This document shows, piece by piece, positions 16,164 to 22,580 of a stretch of 46,224 nt of DNA. Location: positions 149,697 to 195,920 of the forward strand of contig NZ_JANYMP010000019.1 in the NCBI RefSeq assembly GCF_025061645.1, in the 5' to 3' direction. This DNA is from Umezawaea endophytica. Lineage in GTDB: Bacteria; Actinomycetota; Actinomycetes; Mycobacteriales; Pseudonocardiaceae. The first letter of the stretch is position 1. Each line of letters opens with the position of its first letter. The position numbers were made by a program, and so were the translations under genes. The notes beneath the pieces were generated by a model. The model saw nothing but the letters and a program-made list of their open reading frames with translations, did not search any database and was not told the DNA's origin.

Positions 16164-17235
16164 CGGCGGAGAAGCGCACCCCCGCCTCGGGCAGCACCAC
16201 GGCGGGCCACACCCGTGCCCCGCCGACCAGTTCGCAGCGGGCGCCGATGACCGCGCCGTCACCGATCACCGCGTCCCTCAGCACCGCGTCGGCCTGCACC
16301 AGCGCGCCCGCGCCGAGGACCGACCGTTCCACCACGGCGCGCTCGCCGACCACTGCGCCGTCGAAGACCACGGAACCGGTCACGACCGCACCGGCCGCGA
16401 CGGTGGCGTTGGCGCCGATGGTCGTCCCGCCGGACAGCCGGGCGTCCTCGTGGACGTCGGCCCCGCCGAGCACGATCGCCTCACCGGGCTCGGACGGCAG
16501 CGCCGACGACGGCGCGATGCCGCGCACCAGGTCGGCCGACCCCTGGACGAACGCGGCGGGCGTGCCCAGGTCGAGCCAGTAGGTGGCGTCGACGTGCCCC
16601 TGCACCCGAGCGCCGCGCTCCAGCAGGCCGGGGAACGTCTCGCGCTCCACGGACACCGGCCGACCCTCCGGGATCTCCAGCACGACCTCGCGCCGGAAGA
16701 CGTAGCAGCCGGCGTTGATCTGGTCGGTCGGCGGGTCCTCGGTCTTCTCCAGGAACGCCGTCACCCGCCCGTCCTCGTCGGTCGGCACGCAGCCGAACCG
16801 CCGCGGGTCGTCGACCTTGACCAGGTGCAGCGTGACGTCGGCCTCGGACGTCCGGTGCGTCTCGACGATCCCGCGCAGGTCGACGCCGGACAGGATGTCG
16901 CCGTTGAACACCATCACGTCCCGCTCGCGCAGCTTGTGGGCGACGTTGCGGATGGCGCCCGCCGTGTCCAGCGGCACGTCCTCCACCACGTACTCCAGCT
17001 CCAGGCCGAGCTTCGCCCCGTCGCCGAAGTAGTCCTGGAAGACTTCGGCCTTGTACGAGGTCCCGAGCACCACGTGGGTGATGCCGACGGCCCTGATCCG
17101 CGACAGCAGGTGCTCCAGGAAGGGCACGCCCGCCGTCGGCAGCATCGGCTTCGGGGCGGACAGGGTCAGGGGACGAAGTCGGGTTCCCTTGCCACCGACC
17201 AGAACAACCGCTTCCACGCCGTGCAGCTCCGACAT
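16156..17235 (-). CDS. manC: Mannose-1-phosphate guanylyltransferase (GDP-mannose pyrophosphorylase)
   Basis: Nucleotidyltransferase of 359 residues: the N-terminal GT-A-like domain has LVGGKGTRLRPLT (residues 12-24), PKPMLP, FNGDIL and EKTEDP, followed by a left-handed beta-helix of hexapeptide repeats from about residue 255 (ADVHEDARLSGGTTIGANAT and so on). It should make GDP-mannose from mannose-1-phosphate and GTP, like M. tuberculosis Rv3264c. Closely related proteins make other NDP-sugars, but the wbbL/manA/pmm context supports mannose. ATG at 17235 has GGAGGAGG upstream. The alternative start at 17265 is not supported. The glycosylase gene is coupled downstream. Confidence 0.9.
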   Translation of the reverse strand: MSELHGVEAVVLVGGKGTRLRPLTLSAPKPMLPTAGVPFLEHLLSRIRAVGITHVVLGTSYKAEVFQDYFGDGAKLGLELEYVVEDVPLDTAGAIRNVAHKLRERDVMVFNGDILSGVDLRGIVETHRTSEADVTLHLVKVDDPRRFGCVPTDEDGRVTAFLEKTEDPPTDQINAGCYVFRREVVLEIPEGRPVSVERETFPGLLERGARVQGHVDATYWLDLGTPAAFVQGSADLVRGIAPSSALPSEPGEAIVLGGADVHEDARLSGGTTIGANATVAAGAVVTGSVVFDGAVVGERAVVERSVLGAGALVQADAVLRDAVIGDGAVIGARCELVGGARVWPAVVLPEAGVRFSADV

Positions 17236-17390
17236 GCCCGTTTTTCCTCCTCCACTAACACGCAACGACCGATTCGAATACTGTGGCAGACAGCATCCGA
17301 TAGACGGGCAGTGGTCCCTGGCGGGCGCGTGTCAGAAATCGGGAACGCCGGCACCCCCAGCCGGCCCTAGGCAACGCAGGAGAGATCCGA

Positions 17391-17846
17391 ATGGACCCCC
17401 GCGACCGGGCCGACGCGCTGCTTGCCCGTGCACGAGCACGTGGCGCCCACGTCGTCACGCCGGACAACATGACGTCGCCCATGGACTCGTCGGCGACGCA
17501 GCAGATCCCGAGGGCCGTGGTGAACGCGGTCGACCCGCGTGAGCTGGACCCGGAGTCGACGATGGTCATCTCCGCGCAGATGGCGTCGGGCGGCAGGCCG
17601 CAGCAGGCCCAACAGCAGCAGTACCAGCAGCAACAGCCGCAGCAGCACCAGCAGGCGCCACATCAGCAGCAGCACTACCAGCAGCACCAGCAGCCGACCC
17701 AGCCCGAGCCCGTGCAGCGGGTCGGGCCGGGTCCGGTGCCGACGGTGCAGCAGGCGCCGAGCGGGCGGCCGAGCCTGACCCAGCGGCTGAGCGGCGACCA
17801 GCCGCCACCGCCGGGTCTGGCCCAGCGGCTCAGCGGCGACGCGTGA
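17391..17846 (+). CDS. Unrecognised Gln-rich, probably disordered protein
   Basis: A 151-residue protein with no family I can name. The N-terminal 70 residues look like a conserved segment: DPRDRADALLARARARGAHV, TPDNMTSPMDSS, and an acidic DPRELDPEST. Residues 71-105 are almost pure Gln with His, Pro and Tyr, encoded by a CAG-rich tract. The C-terminus contains two copies of an L-x-QRLSGD motif (SLTQRLSGDQ and GLAQRLSGDA) around a Pro run. ATG is preceded by AGGAG, 8 bp upstream. It is the only plus-strand gene between manC and wbbL and overlaps wbbL by 17 bp at the 3' ends. No signal peptide or membrane segment. Confidence 0.8.
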   Translation: MDPRDRADALLARARARGAHVVTPDNMTSPMDSSATQQIPRAVVNAVDPRELDPESTMVISAQMASGGRPQQAQQQQYQQQQPQQHQQAPHQQQHYQQHQQPTQPEPVQRVGPGPVPTVQQAPSGRPSLTQRLSGDQPPPPGLAQRLSGDA

Positions 17847-18705
17847 CGAGCTTCAACCTCAGCCCGAGCCCGAGCCGGACGGCGAGCAGCACCGGGGCCC
17901 ACTGCGGGCCCCGGTGGCGGTCGGACAGGTAGCGGTAGGCGCTGCTGTGGTGCGCGGCGAGCATCCGCGAGGACGCGCTCGCGGTCGAGTGGCCGCCGAT
18001 GTGGACCACTTCGGCGTCCGGTACGTACACGTTGAGCCAGCCCGCGCGGCCGATCCGGTCGCCGAGGTCGACGTCCTCGAAGTACATGAAGTAGCGCGCG
18101 TCGAAGCCGTCGACCGAGTCGAAGGCCTCGCGGCGCATCAGCAGGCACGACCCGGACAGCCAGCCCGCGGGCCGCTCGGTGATCTCGGTCTTCTCCTGCC
18201 GGTACTCGCGGGTCCACGGGTTCGCGGGCCAGACCTTGCCGAACACGGCGTGGCCGAGGCCGCGGCCGAGCGACGGCAGCAGCCGGGCGGACGGGTAGAC
18301 CTCGCCGGTCGTCTCGCGGATCAGCGGGCCGAACGCGCCGCCGCGCGGCCAGCGCTTGGCCGCTTCGAGGAGCTTGTCGAGCGACCCCTCGGCCCACTCG
18401 ACGTCCGGGTTCGCCAGGACGATCCAGCCGACGTCGTCAGGCAGCGAGGCCACCCCGCGGTTGAGGCCGCCGCCGTAGCCGAGGTTGCCGCCCGTCGGCA
18501 GGAAGGTGACGTCGTCGCGTTCGGCGGCGGCGCGTTCCGGCTCGCCGTCCTTCGACCCGTTGTCCGCCAGCACGACGCGGACCGGCAGCGTCGTGGCCTT
18601 CGCCAGGGTGTCCAGGAAGCGGTCGAGGGTCTCACCCGGTGAGTAGGTGACGGTCACCGCCGCCAGTGCGTCGCCGTAGCGCGTGGATTCGGTCACGCGC
18701 CACAT
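17830..18705 (-). CDS. wbbL: L-rhamnosyltransferase of the linker unit
   Basis: GT2 enzyme of 291 residues resembling WbbL, which transfers rhamnose from dTDP-rhamnose to GlcNAc-diphosphoprenol, forming the linker that joins arabinogalactan to peptidoglycan. Motifs: AAVTVTYSPGETLDRFLDTL at the N-terminus, VVLADNGSKDG (about 44-54), NLGYGGGLNRG (about 74), LANPDVEW as the DxD equivalent (about 97), and YFEDVDLGDRIGRAGW (about 207). The cytoplasmic enzyme carries a short amphipathic C-terminus. ATG 18705 or GTG 18696 could start it; neither has a clear ribosome site. Gene order manC-wbbL matches M. tuberculosis, but rmlD lies about 9.5 kb away, beyond the glycosyltransferase island. Confidence 0.9.
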   Translation of the reverse strand: MWRVTESTRYGDALAAVTVTYSPGETLDRFLDTLAKATTLPVRVVLADNGSKDGEPERAAAERDDVTFLPTGGNLGYGGGLNRGVASLPDDVGWIVLANPDVEWAEGSLDKLLEAAKRWPRGGAFGPLIRETTGEVYPSARLLPSLGRGLGHAVFGKVWPANPWTREYRQEKTEITERPAGWLSGSCLLMRREAFDSVDGFDARYFMYFEDVDLGDRIGRAGWLNVYVPDAEVVHIGGHSTASASSRMLAAHHSSAYRYLSDRHRGPQWAPVLLAVRLGLGLRLKLVTRRR

Positions 18706-18715
18706 TGTGGCACCG

Positions 18716-19159
18716 TCAGTGGTGGTGGACGTGGTGCACCACCGCGTGCCCCTTGCCGCGCGAGATCAGCCACCGGTTGACCGGCACGGTCAGCACGAAG
18801 GCGACCGCGAGCGAGAACGCCAGCGCGCCCCAGAACAGCACGCTCGCGAGGCCCGCGTCCATCGCGCCGGGCACGACGACCATGACCGCGTTGTCGACGA
18901 CCTCCATGACGGCGATCGACACGGTGTCGGCGGCCAGCGCGAGCTTCACCGCGGCGCCGAGGCCGATCCCGGCCTTGAGGACGCCGCGGAGCGTGAGCGC
19001 GTAGCCGAAGAGGAAGGCCAGCGCGACGGACAGCACGACCGTGCCCCACGTGGGCAGGCCCGCGGACGTGCCGATGACCATGCCCAGCACCTCGCCGATC
19101 GCGCAGCCGGTGAGGCAGTGCAGCGTGGCCGAGACAGCGGTGGACCAGGAGGCGTTCAT
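18716..19159 (-). CDS. DUF4396 membrane protein with His-rich tail
   Basis: Protein of 147 residues with four hydrophobic segments and the DUF4396 signature HCLTGCAIGEVLGMVIG (residues 14-30), which puts His, Cys, Cys and Met in or near the first membrane segment. The C-terminus is HAVVHHVHHH. These residues, together with the RicR-type box directly upstream (19171-19185), suggest copper handling; this is inference, as the family's function is not established to my knowledge. There is no convincing ribosome site before ATG 19159, and a TATATT at -16 to -11 suggests a leaderless message. It lies 10 bp upstream of wbbL on the same strand. Confidence 0.85.
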   Translation of the reverse strand: MNASWSTAVSATLHCLTGCAIGEVLGMVIGTSAGLPTWGTVVLSVALAFLFGYALTLRGVLKAGIGLGAAVKLALAADTVSIAVMEVVDNAVMVVVPGAMDAGLASVLFWGALAFSLAVAFVLTVPVNRWLISRGKGHAVVHHVHHH

Positions 19160-19170
19160 GCCGGTGAATA

Positions 19171-19185
19171 TACCCCTGGGGGGTA
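19171..19185 (-). promoter_or_regulatory. RicR/CsoR-type copper operator candidate
   Basis: TACCC-N5-GGGTA, perfect in both arms (TACCC at 19171-19175, GGGTA at 19181-19185), lies 11 bp upstream of the DUF4396 start codon. It matches the pattern reported for the copper-responsive repressor RicR of M. tuberculosis. It abuts a TATATT that could be the -10 element, so bound repressor would block initiation. Confidence 0.6.
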
Positions 19186-19271
19186 CCTGGCGCGAGGTGT
19201 TCCGCCATGACTTGCACGAAGGTGTGGACCGGCTGGGTGGGTGCGGTGTTCTCGGCAGCGCACACCAAACG

Positions 19272-19289
19272 CCCGACCCTGAGGTCGGG
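19272..19289 (-). terminator. Hairpin after the GT4 gene
   Basis: CCCGACC (19272-19278), loop CTGA, GGTCGGG (19283-19289): a 7-bp perfect stem 34 bp past the stop of the minus-strand GT4 gene. It has no U-tract, which is usual for actinobacterial hairpin terminators. Confidence 0.4.
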
Positions 19290-19322
19290 TTCGTCCGGGT
19301 CCTGGACGTCGTCGAGCGGGCG

Positions 19323-20474
19323 CTAGCGGCCCTTGCGGTGCACGTGGTGCGCGCGCGAGTAGGCCAGGCGGTGGCGGGCGGCGCTGGTCGACCAGGTGAA
19401 CGCCTTCGCCCGGACCTGGGCGTCGGCGGCCAGGTCGGCGCGGCGGGCCGGGTCGTCGAGCAGGCCCGCGATGCCCGCGGCGATGTCGCCCGCGCCGACG
19501 CCGCAGTACGCGACCGCGTCGCCGCCGACTTCCGGCAGGCTGAGCCGCCGGGTCGTGAGCACGGCCGCGCCGCAGGCCATCGCCTCCAGCACCGGCAGGC
19601 CGAAGCCCTCGCCGAGGCTGGGGTAGGCGACCAGCTCGGCGCCCCCGAGGAACCCCGCCAACTGGCCGAACGGCAGGTAGCCCGCGCGGATCACCCTGAT
19701 CCGGTGCGGGACCACGTCGAGCGCGCGTTCCACCTGGCTGTCCCAGCCCGGCTGGCCCGCGAGGATCAGCGCGGGCGGGTTCGGCCTGCCGACGCAGGCC
19801 TGGGCGAAGCCGCGGATGAGGGCGGGCACGTTCTTGCGGGGTTCCAGCGCGCCGAGGAACGCCACGTACGGCATGTCACCGAGGCCGAGCGTCCGGCGGA
19901 CGACGGCGCTCTCGTCCGGCGCGGGCGGGTGGAACCGGTCGGTGTCCACGCCGTGCTGGGCGATGTGCAGCGCCCGGCGGTCCGCCCCGGCCACGCGCTC
20001 CAGTTCGGCCGCCGTCGCCTCGCTCGGCACGACGCACAGGGCGGCGCGGCGCAGCGACGCGCGCGTCCAGCCCCGGAAGAACCGCGCCTTGACCGAGGAG
20101 TGCAGCACCGGGTCGGTGAAGAACGTGGCGTCGTGCAGCGTCACGACCGTCGCGGCCCGGTTCGCCAGCGGCATCGTGTAGTGCGGGGAGTGCAGCACGT
20201 CCGCGCCGAGGCGCGCGACGATCCGCGGGAGCGTGGTCTGCTCCCACGTGAGGCGCGCGGTGCGGGTGGCCACGGACTCGGCCGCGACCAGCACCCGCGA
20301 GGACGGCGCCATCCGGGTGTACAGCTCGGCGTCGCGCGGCTGGCAGACGACGCTGAGCCGAGCGCCGTCGGCGTCCAGCGCGGCCACGAGCGAGTCGACG
20401 TACCGGCCTACGCCACCCCGGTCCGAGGGCACCGCGGTGGCGTCGATCAACACGCTGGGTTCGACGATGGGCAC
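19323..20474 (-). CDS. GT4 glycosyltransferase
   Basis: GT-B fold glycosyltransferase of 383 residues. The N-terminal domain carries DRGGVGRYVDSLVAAL (acceptor side); the C-terminal domain has GALEPRKNVPALIRGF and EGFGLPVLEAMACGAAVLTT, the nucleotide-sugar binding EX7E motif of retaining GT4 enzymes, many of which are mannosyltransferases. It ends in a basic tail (AHHVHRKGR). GTG start at 20474. First of three similar GT4 proteins in the island (with 20520-21566 and 25063-26148), so they may add successive residues to one glycan. Donor and acceptor unknown. Confidence 0.9.
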   Translation of the reverse strand: MPIVEPSVLIDATAVPSDRGGVGRYVDSLVAALDADGARLSVVCQPRDAELYTRMAPSSRVLVAAESVATRTARLTWEQTTLPRIVARLGADVLHSPHYTMPLANRAATVVTLHDATFFTDPVLHSSVKARFFRGWTRASLRRAALCVVPSEATAAELERVAGADRRALHIAQHGVDTDRFHPPAPDESAVVRRTLGLGDMPYVAFLGALEPRKNVPALIRGFAQACVGRPNPPALILAGQPGWDSQVERALDVVPHRIRVIRAGYLPFGQLAGFLGGAELVAYPSLGEGFGLPVLEAMACGAAVLTTRRLSLPEVGGDAVAYCGVGAGDIAAGIAGLLDDPARRADLAADAQVRAKAFTWSTSAARHRLAYSRAHHVHRKGR

Positions 20475-20504
20475 GGGCTGAGACTAGTGCCGTCGACCAC
20501 CCGA

Positions 20505-20538
20505 TCTACCGCGCGTCGCTCAAGTGACGCGCGGTAGA
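20505..20538 (-). terminator. Strong hairpin overlapping a stop codon
   Basis: TCTACCGCGCGTC (20505-20517) and GACGCGCGGTAGA (20526-20538) form a perfect 13-bp stem with an 8-nt loop. The loop includes the TGA of the minus-strand GT4 gene (20520-20522), so the upper arm lies in its last codons. It is likely a terminator or RNA 3'-end stabiliser between the two GT4 genes. Confidence 0.55.
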
Positions 20539-21566
20539 CGGAGTCGGAGGTGCGCCGCCCACGTGTCCCGCGCGGCTTTCTCCCAGGTGAACTCCTCGGC
20601 GCGCCGCAGACCAGCGCTTACCATGCCCGCGGCGCGGGCCTCATCGTCCACAACGGACCGGATCGCCGCTGTGAGCGCCCCCACATCGCCACGCGGTGTG
20701 ACCAGTCCCGCCCCACCGGCCACCTCCACCAGCGCGGGCGCGTCCGAGTGCACGACCGGGACGCCCGCGGCCATCGCCTCCAGCAGCGGCAGGCCGAAGC
20801 CCTCGGTCAGGCTCGGCACCACGAGCACGGCCGCGCGGCGCAGCGCGTACACCAGTTCCGCGTCCGGCAGACGACCGAGCACCCGCACGTGCGGCGCGTC
20901 CGCGTCGACCTCCCCCCAGCCGCGAGGACCAATCAAGACAAGGGGAATGCGCATTCCAGCCGTGGCCTCGACCAGCGTTCCCAGGCCCTTGCGGGGTTCC
21001 AGCGTCCCGATCGCGAGCACGTACCGCTCGGGCAGCTCCACCGGGGACTCGTCCGGCCACGCCGTGACGCCGTGGCCGATCACGTGCACCGGAGCGGCTC
21101 CGGGCGCGTGGTGCGCGAGGTCCTCGGCGACCGCACGGGTGGGCACGACGATCGCGCCCGCCTTGGCCGTGGCGCGGGAGATCACCTTCCGGTGCCACGC
21201 GACCCCGCGCCGCGTGAGGGTTTCCGGGTGCGTCCACGGCACCGCGTCGTGCACGGTCACCACCACCCGGCCGCCGGGGGGCGCCAGCGGCGTCGGCGCG
21301 TGCACCGCGTCGCCGCCGGGCCAGAACGGGATCCCGTGCTCCCAGGCCGCGATCAGGGCCCGACGCGGCAGCGGCAGCACCTTCGGGCCCTCCACGCCGG
21401 GGACCACGGCCGCCTCGACGTCGCGGTGGCGGCTCACGGCACCGGTGACGGTCCACCCGGCGGGCGCGGTCGCGGCGAGCGCCGCGGCCAGCTCACGGGT
21501 GTACCGCCCGGTGCCGCCGGGGACGGGGGCGAGCAACTGCTCGGTCAGCACAACGAGCTGGGGCAC
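20520..21566 (-). CDS. GT4 glycosyltransferase
   Basis: GT-B glycosyltransferase of 348 residues. LLAPVPGGTGRYTRELAAAL at the N-terminus and HDAVPWTHPETL near residue 107 belong to the acceptor domain; IGTLEPRKGLGTLVEA and EGFGLPLLEAMAAGVPVVHSD give the GT4 donor site. GTG start at 21566. It is similar in layout to its two GT4 neighbours. Its start lies only 20 bp from the divergent GT2 start at 21587, so both promoters must be compact or lie inside coding sequence. Substrates unknown; a mannosyl- or rhamnosyltransferase is plausible from context. Confidence 0.9.
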   Translation of the reverse strand: MPQLVVLTEQLLAPVPGGTGRYTRELAAALAATAPAGWTVTGAVSRHRDVEAAVVPGVEGPKVLPLPRRALIAAWEHGIPFWPGGDAVHAPTPLAPPGGRVVVTVHDAVPWTHPETLTRRGVAWHRKVISRATAKAGAIVVPTRAVAEDLAHHAPGAAPVHVIGHGVTAWPDESPVELPERYVLAIGTLEPRKGLGTLVEATAGMRIPLVLIGPRGWGEVDADAPHVRVLGRLPDAELVYALRRAAVLVVPSLTEGFGLPLLEAMAAGVPVVHSDAPALVEVAGGAGLVTPRGDVGALTAAIRSVVDDEARAAGMVSAGLRRAEEFTWEKAARDTWAAHLRLRLPRVT

Positions 21567-21586
21567 GTGCCGTACCGTCTCACGCC

Positions 21587-22507
21587 GTGTCCAGTTCCAG
21601 CACGGTGGTCGTGGTGACCTGGCGCGGGCGGGAGCACGTCACGGCGTGCCTCGACGCCCTCGCGGCCCAGAGGAGTCCACACCGGACACTCGTCGTGGAC
21701 AACGCGTCGGATGACGGGACGGCCGACCTGCTGGCCGCCCACCCGAGCGCGCCGGACGTCGTGCGGCTGCCCCGCAACCTCGGCTACGCCGGTGGTCTGG
21801 CGGCCGTGCTGGACCAGGTGGACACGCCGTACGTGGCCTGGCTGAACGACGACACCGTCCCCGACCCGGCGTGGCTGTCGTCGCTGGAGGAGGCGCTCGA
21901 CGGCGACCCGCTGGCCGCCGCGGCCACCTCCTCGATGGTGCTCGCGGACGGCGCCACGCAGTCGGTCGGCGTCGCGCTGACGGCGGACGGCCACGGCGTG
22001 GACGTGGTGCTCGCGGGCCGGGAGGTGTTCGGCTTCTGCGGCGGCGCGGCGCTGCTGCGGACCGACGTCCTGCTCCGCGCGGGTGGCGTGCCCGCCGGGT
22101 TCTTCTGCTACTACGAGGACACCGACACGGCGTGGCGGCTGCGGCTGGCCGGGTACCGGGTGGTGTCCGTCGGCCCCGCCCGCGTCCGGCACCGGCACGG
22201 CGCGAGCACGCGGCCCGGCTCGGCCCCGTTCCACCGGTGGAACGAGCGCAACCGGCTGCTGATGCTGCTCAGGTGCGCCCCGGCGGCCGTCGCGCTGGAG
22301 CAGGCCGCCCGGTTCGCGGTGATCACCGCGCTGCTCCCGTTCCGCTCCGGGGTGCCCGACGCGGCGAACTTCCGGGTCGGGCTGCGGCTGCGCGTCCTGG
22401 CCGAGGTGCTGCTCCGCGCCCCGTCCGCGCTGGTCGCGCGAGCGGGCGTCGGGCGGCGCTCGACGGTCGCCCGCCGTGACGTGTGGCGCGCCTGGGCGGG
22501 CCAGTAG
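21587..22507 (+). CDS. GT2 glycosyltransferase, WbbL/rhamnosyltransferase-like
   Basis: Protein of 306 residues with a GT-A domain: VVVVTWRGREHVTACLDAL, LVVDNASDDGTADLL (about 34-48), NLGYAGGLAAVLDQ, WLNDDTVPD as DxD (about 85-93), and YYEDTDTAWRLRLAGYRV (about 175). These fit the WbbL-like branch that often uses dTDP-rhamnose. The C-terminal helices (LLMLLRCAPAAVALEQAARF) look membrane-associated. GTG start at 21587. It precedes the GT2-GT4 fusion by 73 bp on the same strand, probably one operon. Confidence 0.9.
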   Translation: MSSSSTVVVVTWRGREHVTACLDALAAQRSPHRTLVVDNASDDGTADLLAAHPSAPDVVRLPRNLGYAGGLAAVLDQVDTPYVAWLNDDTVPDPAWLSSLEEALDGDPLAAAATSSMVLADGATQSVGVALTADGHGVDVVLAGREVFGFCGGAALLRTDVLLRAGGVPAGFFCYYEDTDTAWRLRLAGYRVVSVGPARVRHRHGASTRPGSAPFHRWNERNRLLMLLRCAPAAVALEQAARFAVITALLPFRSGVPDAANFRVGLRLRVLAEVLLRAPSALVARAGVGRRSTVARRDVWRAWAGQ

Positions 22508-22580
22508 CACCTTCGTCGCACGGCGCTCGGGGCGATGAGGCAGGCTTACCCCGCACAGCCGTCGTGGAGCGAGGAGACTG

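Noticed and set aside
17590-17700. CAG-type repeats as a CRISPR or minisatellite
   Set aside because: The units are irregular codons for Gln in a continuous reading frame, with no repeat-spacer pattern.
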